Program-made: the position numbers and the translations under genes
In this document: in pieces, positions 15,582 to 23,631 of the stretch
Numbering within the stretch: the stretch's first letter is position 1
How the letters are laid out: every line of letters begins with the position of its first letter
Notes under the pieces: model-generated
What the model was told of the DNA's origin: nothing
The model's input: only the letters and a program-made list of their open reading frames with translations
Databases searched by the model: none
From: Athalassotoga sp049965695
Lineage (GTDB): Bacteria > Thermotogota > Thermotogae > Mesoaciditogales > Mesoaciditogaceae
Direction of reading: 5' to 3'
Assembly: GCF_049965695.1 (NCBI RefSeq)
Contig: NZ_JBMFWB010000024.1
Coordinates: forward strand, 1-27,363
Length of the DNA stretch: 27,363 bases

Positions 15582-16403
15582 TCATACAGATCTAAAATCA
15601 TCTTTGTGAATGAATTCTTTTAGGCGGTGAAGATCACCGCATTCTTTTTTTACCGTCTCGTATATTCTCTCCATAGGAGGAGGAAGAAGGCCGAATTCAA
15701 TCAGATTCTGTTTGAGGATGTTTTTTGATTCTCCATCGAAAACTAACTTTCCATTCGAAATGATTATAGCCCTTTCAAAGTGTGAAATCGCTTCTTCAAC
15801 GGAATGGGTTACTATGATGGTACTTTTACCTTTTGAACGAAAATCTTCGAGCATTTCAAAAAAGGCATGTGCACTTGCCGGATCGAGAGATGAAGTTGGT
15901 TCATCAAACACAAGATATTTTGGGCCACACGCGATTACAGAGGCAATTGCAACTTTTCTTTTTTCTCCTCCTGAAAGTGCAAACGGAGATTTTGAGATCA
16001 CGTCCAATTCCAATCCCACAGCCTTTATGGATTCTTTTATTGCAGAGTCAACTGCCTTTTCATTCATTCCAAAATTTCTTGGTCCAAAGGCTATTTCTTC
16101 GTAAACCGTGTCTGCAAAAAACTGGTGCTCTGGATACTGAAAAACAAGCCCTATTCTCTTCCTTATCTCAAACAGAAGATTTTTTTCTGACGTAAGCATG
16201 CCATCGACTTCAACTTTTCCCGTAGTGGGTTTTATTATGCCATTCATGAGTTGTAAAATCGTCGACTTTCCTGATCCCGTTTTTCCCAGTATTGACAGAG
16301 ATTCACCGTCTTTTATTTCGAAAGAAGTATCGCTAATCGCTTCCTTTTCAAAAGGCGTTTTTCTGTCGTAGGTATAACTTACCTTTTCAAATCTGATCGA
16401 CAA
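15582..16403 (-). CDS. ecfA2: Energy-coupling factor transporter ATPase EcfA2
   Basis: One of two ATPases of an energy-coupling factor importer for vitamins or metals. The 273-residue ABC ATPase has Walker A GKTGSGKST (40-48), Q-loop FQYPEHQ (88-94), signature LSGGEKRK (143-150), Walker B YLVFDEPTSSLDP (163-175) and H-loop His200. The FQYPEHQLF-type Q-loop and the C-terminal GLLPPPME are EcfA2 features. It overlaps ecfA1 by 25 bases. No ecfT follows: the next gene downstream is convergent. The membrane subunit EcfT and the substrate-binding S component must lie elsewhere. Confidence 0.9.
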   Translation of the reverse strand: MSIRFEKVSYTYDRKTPFEKEAISDTSFEIKDGESLSILGKTGSGKSTILQLMNGIIKPTTGKVEVDGMLTSEKNLLFEIRKRIGLVFQYPEHQFFADTVYEEIAFGPRNFGMNEKAVDSAIKESIKAVGLELDVISKSPFALSGGEKRKVAIASVIACGPKYLVFDEPTSSLDPASAHAFFEMLEDFRSKGKSTIIVTHSVEEAISHFERAIIISNGKLVFDGESKNILKQNLIEFGLLPPPMERIYETVKKECGDLHRLKEFIHKDDFRSV

Positions 16404-17191
16404 TAATTCACCAACTTCCTTTCAAGTTCATCAACGTCCATAAGACGATCTATTATGCCAGCCTCAAAAAGATCGAGTTCGAAATCCACCAGTTTTGAAC
16501 TTCCAAAATCTTTTTTTATTTTGCCGGCGATCTCAACCGTCTCTCCGTCAAAAAGTATGTGCTTGTCTTTGAGATAAATTATCCTTTTAGATATAACGAT
16601 TTCGTCAAGCAGGTGCGTTGAGAATATTATGGAATGACCGCTTTCGTGAAGTTTGACAAGAGTTTTCAAAATCGTTTCTCTACTTACCGGATCCATCATC
16701 GATGTCGGTTCATCCATCACCATATATTTAGGTTCCATCGCAAACACATCGGCGACGCACAGCAATTGCTTTTGTCCACCAGAAAGTCTGTGTGGTTCCA
16801 CATCTTTTAAATTTTCAAGTCCGACGAATTTAAGTGATTCGTCAATTCTTTGCAACATCTTATCGCGTGGGATGCCGAGATTTTCAAGGCCAAAGGCAAC
16901 ATCTTCTTCCACAGTCGTACCGACAATTTGATTTTCCGGATTTTGAAAAACAACTCCGACGTTCTTTCTCAAGTTCCATATGTGGATTTCATCTTTTGTG
17001 TCTATACCGTCTATTGATACCGTTCCTGAAGTTGGAAGGATAAGTCCATTCATCAATTTGAATAAAGATGTTTTGCCTGCTCCGTTCAATCCAAGTACTG
17101 CTATGAACTCTCCTTCGCCGATTTCAAGGTTTATACCTTCAAGAACTTTTACATCTTCATATTCAAAACTTACATTTTCAAATTTTATCAT
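16379..17191 (-). CDS. ecfA1: Energy-coupling factor transporter ATPase EcfA1
   Basis: Partner ATPase of EcfA2. The 270-residue protein shows Walker A GLNGAGKTS (34-42), Q-loop FQNPENQIV (82-90), signature LSGGQKQ (136-142) and Walker B YMVMDEPTSMMDP (156-168). The FQNPENQ Q-loop is characteristic of EcfA1/CbiO. Its start overlaps the preceding methyltransferase gene by 14 bases, so four genes (glycosylase, methyltransferase, ecfA1, ecfA2) appear cotranscribed. Together with EcfA2 it would form a shared module serving several S components. Confidence 0.9.
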   Translation of the reverse strand: MIKFENVSFEYEDVKVLEGINLEIGEGEFIAVLGLNGAGKTSLFKLMNGLILPTSGTVSIDGIDTKDEIHIWNLRKNVGVVFQNPENQIVGTTVEEDVAFGLENLGIPRDKMLQRIDESLKFVGLENLKDVEPHRLSGGQKQLLCVADVFAMEPKYMVMDEPTSMMDPVSRETILKTLVKLHESGHSIIFSTHLLDEIVISKRIIYLKDKHILFDGETVEIAGKIKKDFGSSKLVDFELDLFEAGIIDRLMDVDELERKLVNYCRSDLKR

Positions 17192-17780
17192 TTTTTGAGA
17201 TGTAAACCCTTATTCCTCCATCTTTCACAAGTGTTGAAACTTTACCGAATATCCTTTTCATCTCTCTTTCTATCGCACTTCCTCCGGCGTTATGAATACC
17301 AACGCATGCAATAGAACCGTTGGCTTTTAAATGTTCCCTTGATTCTTCTATCAATTTTACCCAAACTTTTTTACCGGCAGCCATTGGCGGGTTGAAAACG
17401 ATGAAATCAAAGGCCATTTCTTTCCATGGTTCAAAACCGTCTCCCGATCTTACAACTGCCGAAATGTTGTTGTTTTTGGCGTTCATCTTTGCGTATTCGA
17501 AGGCTCTTTCGTTAATATCGCTCATGAAAAGATTTATATCCGGATCTTTAACCTTCAAAGATATCCCGATGAACCCATACCCACATCCAAGATCGAGCAA
17601 ATCTCCCGTCGCGTTTTCCGGAAAATTTCTCACAAGTACAACAGAAGCCCTGTCAGGACTGCCAAAAGAGAAAACACCGCTGACACTTTTGAATTGAAGT
17701 TTAACGCTTTTTACACCGAATTCGAATATCTTTTCAACAGTTTTGCTCGTTGGATTTTTAGAGTAATAATGTTCAAACAT
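17178..17780 (-). CDS. Class I SAM-dependent methyltransferase, MTS (RsmC/RlmG) type
   Basis: A 200-residue methyltransferase of the small-domain (MTS) type. From ATG 17780 it begins FEHYYSKNPTSK, then has the SAM loop DLGCGYG (63-69), an acidic residue ending strand two (SDIN, 87-90) and the FNPPM active-site motif (129-133), typical of 16S/23S rRNA guanine-N2 or related base methylases (RsmC-like). A longer reading from 17807 would overlap the upstream gene by 35 bases; the chosen ATG has a GGAG site about 6 bases upstream and overlaps by 8. The target could be rRNA; similar proteins without an RNA-binding domain are often uncharacterised. Confidence 0.8.
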   Translation of the reverse strand: MFEHYYSKNPTSKTVEKIFEFGVKSVKLQFKSVSGVFSFGSPDRASVVLVRNFPENATGDLLDLGCGYGFIGISLKVKDPDINLFMSDINERAFEYAKMNAKNNNISAVVRSGDGFEPWKEMAFDFIVFNPPMAAGKKVWVKLIEESREHLKANGSIACVGIHNAGGSAIEREMKRIFGKVSTLVKDGGIRVYISKNDKI

Positions 17781-18399
17781 ACTTCTCTCCATACTCACAA
17801 ATGCCAAGCAAAGGGCAATTTTGACAGATCGGCTTCGATCTGCAATAAACTTTTGAATGCTGAACTATAAGGGCATGAAATTCTCCGAGTGTTTTTGAAT
17901 CTTTCATGACATTTGTAATTTCAAAATTTTCTTTTATTCCAATTCTCAAAAATAATCTTTTTGAGTAAGCATCAGATATAAAAACAGGCCTTTCGAATAT
18001 GTACAGCAACATCGAATTTGCAGTTTCCTCTCCTATACCGTTGACCTTGAGGAGTAACTCGGAAAGCGTTTTAGTGTCGAAACGATCAAGGATTTCAAAA
18101 TCAAATGAAAATTCTGAAAAAAAAGACAAAAAATTCTTCAACCTTCCCGCTTTGAGTTTTGGAAAACCAGAAGGCCTTATGAGATTTGCAAGTTTCTCGG
18201 ACGAGGCTATGTACATGCGATATGGCTCCATTAAACCGGCATTTTCAAGATTTTTTATCGAAACAACGACATTTCTCCACATCGTGTTTTGAGTTAAAAT
18301 TGCTCCTACCGATATCTCGAATCTACTGTTAGCCGGCCACCAGCCCTGTGGTCCATAATTGTCGTACAACTTTTCGAAAATTGTCACGTAATCAACCAT
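17773..18399 (-). CDS. Endonuclease III-family DNA glycosylase (MagIII-like)
   Basis: A 208-residue HhH-GPD base-excision glycosylase. The N-terminus YGPQGWWP followed by FEISVGAILTQNT (15-39) matches the 3-methyladenine glycosylase (MagIII) branch of the endonuclease III superfamily. The helix-hairpin-helix lies near 114-128 (VNGIGEETA), the catalytic Asp is D143 (ISDAYSKR) and four cysteines (186, 192, 195, 201) form a probable iron-sulfur cluster. The lyase lysine of Nth is replaced by Glu125, which points to a monofunctional glycosylase without AP-lyase activity. The ATG at 18399 has AAAGGGG upstream; a GTG seven codons earlier is less likely. It heads the operon with the methyltransferase and ECF ATPases. 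Confidence 0.8.
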   Translation of the reverse strand: MVDYVTIFEKLYDNYGPQGWWPANSRFEISVGAILTQNTMWRNVVVSIKNLENAGLMEPYRMYIASSEKLANLIRPSGFPKLKAGRLKNFLSFFSEFSFDFEILDRFDTKTLSELLLKVNGIGEETANSMLLYIFERPVFISDAYSKRLFLRIGIKENFEITNVMKDSKTLGEFHALIVQHSKVYCRSKPICQNCPLLGICEYGEKYV

Positions 18400-18437
18400 A
18401 CGATCCCCTTTGATGTGCACTCAAAGATAGTATATCA

Positions 18438-19634
18438 TCATTCTTCCATCTTTGTTGGGATCAAAGGTAACATCAAAGCGGATACAAATCCGAAGATTAA
18501 CATGAACCAAAATGAAAGGTAAATGTTAACTCCCACTCCCAAAAGCAAGGTTACGACACCGACGCCGGCAGCACCTCCGACGATGTTAGACAGACCCCAT
18601 ATGTAAGCGCTTGCCGTTGCGGTGTACTTTGGGGGAAAGACTTGAGTTAAATAACCAAGTAAGACGGGAAAACCGCTCATCGCAAAGAAAGTCTCAATTA
18701 AATACATCGAAACTGAAAATATAAAGTTATTCCACAAAAGGAAGATTAAAAATACCGCGGTTGAGGCTATGGTCGTGAGAAAAACTGTGAATCTTCCTCC
18801 TCTTTTTGTCGTCAGATAGCCAAAAAAAGGCTGACCAACGATTGCACCGAGAAATGCAACGGTCAAAAAGATACCGACAAGTGTTTTGGAATCGTAAATT
18901 TTGTACACGTATTCTCCCAAAAATGTTGTCGTTCCGGACATGAACATCGATCTTATGAATACAATGGTGCCGAGTATAAAAAGGAATTTTACGTACTTTG
19001 GATCTAATTTTTCTTTTTCACCTTTTTTGAGATTTTGATTTTTTACTTCGTAATGCATTCTATTAAAAGTTGAAAGACCGAAATACACGACAAAAGCGCC
19101 TGCTATCATGTAAACGGCGGTGAGGAACATGCCCGTGCTTTCTCCGACGGCGAGTACAAATGCCGTTATGATCATCGGGGTAAAAGATCTTCCCATGCTA
19201 CCCAGAGAACCGTTTACACCTAAAGCCGTGGGAGAATTTTTTCCAAAAGTGTAAGCAAGAATTGAACTTCCAAGCGGATGATAAAAAGATTGCGCAAAGC
19301 CAAGTAAAATAGCGGCAACGGCTATCATGATGTAAATGTGTGAAGTTAGCAAAAACGCAAGGCCGAAAAGAAAGACAGATATTCCCGCAAGCAAAAGTCC
19401 AAGAGTCATAAGCGGAACATCAACATCGCGCTTATCCGCAAATCCAGATATGAGAGGAGAAATAAGGCCTGATATAATTCCGTACACAACGGCCATTGAA
19501 CCAAGAAATGTCAGATTAACGTGATAAAATTCGCTGTAATAAACTATCAGTAAAGAAAAAAGCAACAAAGTGCCATCATTTAAAAAATGACCTATAGACG
19601 TAAAAATAAGGACTCGTGCATTAGATCTATTCAA
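18438..19634 (-). CDS. MFS transporter, fosmidomycin-resistance-like
   Basis: A 398-residue major facilitator protein with about twelve membrane spans and a cytoplasmic middle loop (KNQNLKKGEKEKLDPKY). The first span carries GHFLND and a later one SFYHPLGSS, both typical of the Fsr (fosmidomycin-resistance) branch of drug exporters. The start is TTG 19634 with AGGAGG 7 bases upstream, as no ATG fits. It has its own upstream region (TTGTAA-17-TAAAAA as a possible promoter). The natural substrate is unknown; fosmidomycin-type efflux is only a family association. Confidence 0.8.
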   Translation of the reverse strand: MNRSNARVLIFTSIGHFLNDGTLLLFSLLIVYYSEFYHVNLTFLGSMAVVYGIISGLISPLISGFADKRDVDVPLMTLGLLLAGISVFLFGLAFLLTSHIYIMIAVAAILLGFAQSFYHPLGSSILAYTFGKNSPTALGVNGSLGSMGRSFTPMIITAFVLAVGESTGMFLTAVYMIAGAFVVYFGLSTFNRMHYEVKNQNLKKGEKEKLDPKYVKFLFILGTIVFIRSMFMSGTTTFLGEYVYKIYDSKTLVGIFLTVAFLGAIVGQPFFGYLTTKRGGRFTVFLTTIASTAVFLIFLLWNNFIFSVSMYLIETFFAMSGFPVLLGYLTQVFPPKYTATASAYIWGLSNIVGGAAGVGVVTLLLGVGVNIYLSFWFMLIFGFVSALMLPLIPTKMEE

Positions 19635-19748
19635 AATAGTTCCTCCTTATGGAAAACAATTTTCTATATTATTTTAAGACAATTTTATTTTTACTGATAG
19701 GTATTCAAAGTTACAACTTGATGTAAGTATGTCAGACCTATACAGTTT

Positions 19749-20753
19749 TTAATTTTTGCCGTTTTGGTCATAAAGGTGACATGCGACCAATCTGCCGTTG
19801 ACCTCTTTAAGTTCAGGCTCGACTTTCGAGCAAATTTCCATTGCGTAAGGACACCTTGGGTGGAATCTGCATCCTGATGGGATATTTATGGGAGACGGAA
19901 TTTCTCCGGTTGGAATGAATTTCTTTGTTTTCATCTTTGGATCGGGGACCGGAACGCTTGCCATAAGTATTTTTGTGTAAGGGTGGAGAGGCTCTTTGAA
20001 TATATCGTATGTTTTCGCGATCTCAACGATTTTGCCCAGATACATGACGGCGATTCTGTCACAGATGTATTTAGCACTTGCAAGGTCGTGCGTTATGAAA
20101 AGATAGGTAAGACCAAGTTCGTTTTTCATCTCTATTAGCAATTTGAGAATTTGCGATCTTATCGACACGTCTAACATGGCTGTAACTTCGTCTGCGACGA
20201 CAAACTTAGGATTTGTTATTACCGCCCGTGCTATTACAACCCTTTGTCTTTGTCCTCCGGATAAATGCCTTGGGAAGCGATTGTAAAATTCTTCCGGAGG
20301 AAGACCTACTTTGTTCAAAATTTCATAGACATGCATTTTTCTTTCCGATTTGTTTCCTATATGATGTATTTTTAAAGGATGTCCAATCGCGTTTCCAACT
20401 CTCATGTAAGGATTCAAAGAAGCCATTGGATCTTGAAAGATCATTTGAAAATGTTGTCTTTTAACTCTTAGAGATTCTCCTGAAATTTTTGCCAGATCAA
20501 CGTCCTCGAAGAGGATATGACCATCTGTCGGACTTTCAAGTCTTATCAAAGTTCTTCCGACTGTGGTCTTGCCACTTCCGGATTCACCGACAAGTCCAAG
20601 TGTTTCTCCATATTTTATTTCAAAAGAAAGATCATCAACGGCTCTGACGTAAGGCCTTTCTTTCGCAAACGCCTTTAACCATGACACTTTAAGGGGAAAG
20701 TATTTTTTTAAATTTCTAACCGATAGCAACGGTGTCTGTTTTTCTTGATCCAT
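19749..20753 (-). CDS. oppF: Oligopeptide/oligosaccharide ABC transporter ATP-binding protein OppF
   Basis: The second ATPase of a family-5 (Opp/Dpp) importer, 334 residues. It has Walker A GESGSGKTT (56-64), Q-loop FQDPMASLNP (106-115), signature LSGGQRQR (164-171) and a Walker B VADEVTAMLD (186-195), in which the usual DEPTS proline is a valine. The C-terminal oligopeptide extension carries the CRFHPRCPYAMEIC cysteine cluster. ATG 20753 has AGGAG 6 bases upstream and lies 38 bases inside the oppD end, so translation is coupled. It is the last gene of oppABCDF; I see no clear terminator after it. In thermophiles such systems import peptides or oligosaccharides. Confidence 0.9.
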   Translation of the reverse strand: MDQEKQTPLLSVRNLKKYFPLKVSWLKAFAKERPYVRAVDDLSFEIKYGETLGLVGESGSGKTTVGRTLIRLESPTDGHILFEDVDLAKISGESLRVKRQHFQMIFQDPMASLNPYMRVGNAIGHPLKIHHIGNKSERKMHVYEILNKVGLPPEEFYNRFPRHLSGGQRQRVVIARAVITNPKFVVADEVTAMLDVSIRSQILKLLIEMKNELGLTYLFITHDLASAKYICDRIAVMYLGKIVEIAKTYDIFKEPLHPYTKILMASVPVPDPKMKTKKFIPTGEIPSPINIPSGCRFHPRCPYAMEICSKVEPELKEVNGRLVACHLYDQNGKN

Positions 20754-21711
20754 CTTTTTCTCCTTTGTAAAGCCAGCATTTTACTTTTCTTCCTTTTACT
20801 TCAAATGTTGGTGGATCTGCTTTTAAACAGATGTCCATCGCAAATGGACATCTCGGATGGAATTTACAACCTTGAGGCGGTGATTTAAGGCTTGGCAGAT
20901 TCCCTTTTATGTATTTGAGTTCCATATCTTCAAGTTTAACGTTTGGTATTGAAACAAGTAAAAGTTGGGTGTAAGGATGCAAAGGATCATCGTAGATTGA
21001 ATCTACGTCTCCAAATTCCACAAGATTTCCGGCATACATTATTCCAACTTTATCCACTATTTCTGCAACGAGTCCAAGATCGTGGGTTATCAAAACCATT
21101 GACATGTCCTTTTGATCTTTTAACTCCTTGAGCACTTCCATTATCTGTAACTGTACCACCACATCGAGAGAAGTTGTGGGTTCGTCTGCAACAAGCAAGG
21201 AAGGGTTTAAGACTATTGCAAGTGCTATCATGACTCTCTGGCGCATTCCTCCGCTGAATTCGAATGGATAATTTTCGAGTCTTGATGGATCTATCCCTAT
21301 CGACTTTAAAACGTTAGAAGACGTTTTCACCATTTCACTTTCTTCCATCTTCGGGAAATGCGCACGAATTGTTTCGAAAAACTGATTTTTTATTCTCATT
21401 ATCGGATCAAGAGAGGTCATGGGGTCTTGAAAGATCATCGAAATTTCTTTTCCTCTCAAAGATCTTATCTCGTTATCCGACATTTTTACCATATCTTTAT
21501 CTTTGTAAAATATATTTCCGCTGACTTTGGCGTTGATTGGCAAAATTTTCAAAAGCGAAAGACCTATTGTGGATTTTCCGCAGCCTGATTCTCCCACAAG
21601 GCCGAGAGTTTCGTGAAAGCCAAGTGAAAAGGAAACTCCGTCTACCGCTTTAAGGTTTCCATCTCTCGTCAGATATTCAATGTTAAGATCTTTTACCTCT
21701 AATATGTTCAT
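20716..21711 (-). CDS. oppD: Oligopeptide/oligosaccharide ABC transporter ATP-binding protein OppD
   Basis: The first ATPase of the importer, 331 residues, with Walker A GESGCGKST (40-48), Q-loop FQDPMTSLDP (94-103), signature FSGGMRQR (152-159) and Walker B VADEPTTSLDV (174-184). The C-terminal extension has the family cysteines CKFHPRCPFAMDIC plus a later KCWLY, a possible metal or iron-sulfur site. The ATG overlaps the oppC stop as ATGA. OppD and OppF differ in the signature (FSGGM versus LSGGQ), so they form a standard heterodimer. Confidence 0.9.
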   Translation of the reverse strand: MNILEVKDLNIEYLTRDGNLKAVDGVSFSLGFHETLGLVGESGCGKSTIGLSLLKILPINAKVSGNIFYKDKDMVKMSDNEIRSLRGKEISMIFQDPMTSLDPIMRIKNQFFETIRAHFPKMEESEMVKTSSNVLKSIGIDPSRLENYPFEFSGGMRQRVMIALAIVLNPSLLVADEPTTSLDVVVQLQIMEVLKELKDQKDMSMVLITHDLGLVAEIVDKVGIMYAGNLVEFGDVDSIYDDPLHPYTQLLLVSIPNVKLEDMELKYIKGNLPSLKSPPQGCKFHPRCPFAMDICLKADPPTFEVKGRKVKCWLYKGEKDGSRKTDTVAIG

Positions 21712-22568
21712 CTTTTTTCACCTATATTCGGGTTAAAATATTCGTCAAGTCCTTCCGCAAACATGCTAAAGCCTAACACTATCGTTATTATGGCAATGCC
21801 GGGAAACAGCACCATCCACCAATCGTTGTTGAGGATGAATTGTTGGCCCTTGGCAAGATCGTAACCCCAATCAGGTGTAGGGGGAGCAATCCCGAGACCC
21901 AAAAAACTTAGTCCGGCTTCCGTCATTATAGAATCTGCAAGGTTCATGGAGAATATGACTATCGTCGAAGGCAAGACATTCGGAAAAACGTACGATCCTA
22001 TTATCGTGGATGATTTTGCTCCTATTGCCCTTGCTCCATCGACATAAAGTTCGGATTTAACGGTGCTAACCTGACTTCTTATCACCCTGTAATACGTTGG
22101 AATGTACACGACGGCTATCGAAAAGGCTATGTTCAGAAGTCCGGGGCCAAGCATTGCCGCTATCGCTATCGCAAGGATCAATCCCGGAAAAGCATAGACC
22201 GAATCCATTATCATAGTCACAATTCTGTCTGCCCTTCCACCTACATACCCGACAAGCAGGCCGACGGGAATTCCCACCACCGCGGCTATTGCAGTTGCTA
22301 TGAGTGCTATCGCAAAGGCCATTCTTGTGCCCCAAACGAGTCTGCTGAAGATGTCATATCCTAAATTATCAGTTCCCATGATATGCGATATCGTCGGAGG
22401 TAAAAGAGACGGTCCCGATGGTTGTGTCGGATTGTAAGGAGAAATAAAGGGAGCGAAGACTGCCGTTATGATGTAGAAAATCAGTATCAGAAAACCTATA
22501 AAAGCCATAAGACCCGAAGAGTCTTTGAAAAGTCCTTTTATTCCTTTTCTTATCTCCATGCTTATCAT
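21708..22568 (-). CDS. oppC: ABC transporter permease OppC
   Basis: Inner-membrane permease of the Opp/Dpp type, about 286 residues, with a first membrane span near 25-50 followed by a large periplasmic loop (SPYNPTQPSGPSLLPP) and GTDNLGYDIFSR, a hallmark of the DppC/OppC group. Further spans and a DGARAIGA coupling loop follow. A nine-residue longer reading from 22595 lies within oppB. I choose the ATG at 22568, which overlaps the oppB stop as TGATG. It pairs with OppB to form the channel. Confidence 0.88.
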   Translation of the reverse strand: MISMEIRKGIKGLFKDSSGLMAFIGFLILIFYIITAVFAPFISPYNPTQPSGPSLLPPTISHIMGTDNLGYDIFSRLVWGTRMAFAIALIATAIAAVVGIPVGLLVGYVGGRADRIVTMIMDSVYAFPGLILAIAIAAMLGPGLLNIAFSIAVVYIPTYYRVIRSQVSTVKSELYVDGARAIGAKSSTIIGSYVFPNVLPSTIVIFSMNLADSIMTEAGLSFLGLGIAPPTPDWGYDLAKGQQFILNNDWWMVLFPGIAIITIVLGFSMFAEGLDEYFNPNIGEKR

Positions 22569-23572
22569 CAGTATCTCACCCTCGGATCCATCCATGCATT
22601 TATGATATCTATTAGGATACTTACCACAACGACGAAAAGCGCAAAAAACACAACCGCGCCTTGAATGGCAGGAAAATCTCTATATCTTATCCTTTCAACA
22701 AGGTAACTTCCTATTCCAGGCCATGAAAAAGTCGTTTCAGTCAAAACAGCACCTCCAAGTAAAAGTGCGAATTGAAGACCCATTATAGTGAGAATTGGAA
22801 TCATCGCGTTTTTAAGCGCATGAGCGTAAAGTACCCTGCTTTCTTTGACACCTCTTGATCTTGCGGAGATGACATATTGACTTGAGAGGGAAAGTAAAAC
22901 GTTCGATCTGACCATTCTGACAAAAACGCTCGATATCACAACTCCGAGTGTCGCGGATGGAAGTACAAGGTGCAAAAGCGAATCATACAAAACATTCCAC
23001 TGTCCGTTTAAAATTGCGTCTATCGTGTAAAGTCCGGTGTACATGTTATCCGGTGTCATGAAAGGTGATGCGCGTCCGGAAACTGGCAATGCTTTTAACC
23101 AGACACCGAAGATGAGTTGAAGCATTATTCCAAGCCAAAAGACAGGCATCGAATAAACAAAAATTGAATAAATCCTTGCTATTACATCAACAGGTCGCCC
23201 ATAACGGTAAGCGGCCACACTTCCGAAAAAAATGCCTATCGTAACGGCTATGATCATGGCAAATATTGTAAGTTCGAGTGTGGCAGGAAACCTCTCTTCC
23301 AATTCTTGAATGACCGGAAGGGTCGTTACCGTTGAATCACCGAAATTTCCCCTTAAAATATTCGCTATGTAATCACCAAATTGAATTATTATTGGCTTAT
23401 CAAGACCAAGTTGGGCTTCCATGGACTTCACAACTTCCGGAGGGGCCTTTGGACCAAGCATGGCCGTAACGGGATTTCCAGGCAGAATCCTTAAAATAAC
23501 AAAAACTATCGTCAAAAGTATGAAAATCATGGGTATGGAAAGGATAATGCGTGTGAGAATGTAAGTCTTCAA
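22568..23572 (-). CDS. oppB: ABC transporter permease OppB
   Basis: Inner-membrane permease, 334 residues, with a first span at about 10-30 (SIPMIFILLTIVFVILRILPGNP), the PGNP motif and an LGLDKP segment typical of OppB/DppB. Six spans and the coupling loop ARSRGVKESRVLYAHALKNAMIP are present. The start codon is TTG 23572 with AAGGAG 9 bases upstream; no ATG is available at the conserved start. It is separated from oppA by a strong hairpin, which probably lowers its expression compared with the binding protein. Confidence 0.9.
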   Translation of the reverse strand: MKTYILTRIILSIPMIFILLTIVFVILRILPGNPVTAMLGPKAPPEVVKSMEAQLGLDKPIIIQFGDYIANILRGNFGDSTVTTLPVIQELEERFPATLELTIFAMIIAVTIGIFFGSVAAYRYGRPVDVIARIYSIFVYSMPVFWLGIMLQLIFGVWLKALPVSGRASPFMTPDNMYTGLYTIDAILNGQWNVLYDSLLHLVLPSATLGVVISSVFVRMVRSNVLLSLSSQYVISARSRGVKESRVLYAHALKNAMIPILTIMGLQFALLLGGAVLTETTFSWPGIGSYLVERIRYRDFPAIQGAVVFFALFVVVVSILIDIINAWMDPRVRY

Positions 23573-23597
23573 GATATATCGCTCCTTTTTAAATTCA

Positions 23598-23627
23598 AAT
23601 CTCGGGCGGAAATTTCCGCCCGAGATT
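23598..23627 (-). promoter_or_regulatory. Perfect 30-bp palindrome between oppA and oppB, mRNA hairpin
   Basis: Two 15-base arms (AATCTCGGGCGGAAA and its complement) meet without spacer, starting 4 bases after the oppA stop. No T-run follows on the minus strand, so it is more likely a processing or stabilising hairpin, or a weak attenuator, than a full terminator. This would give more oppA than oppBCDF message. Confidence 0.75.
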
Positions 23628-23631
23628 CAAA

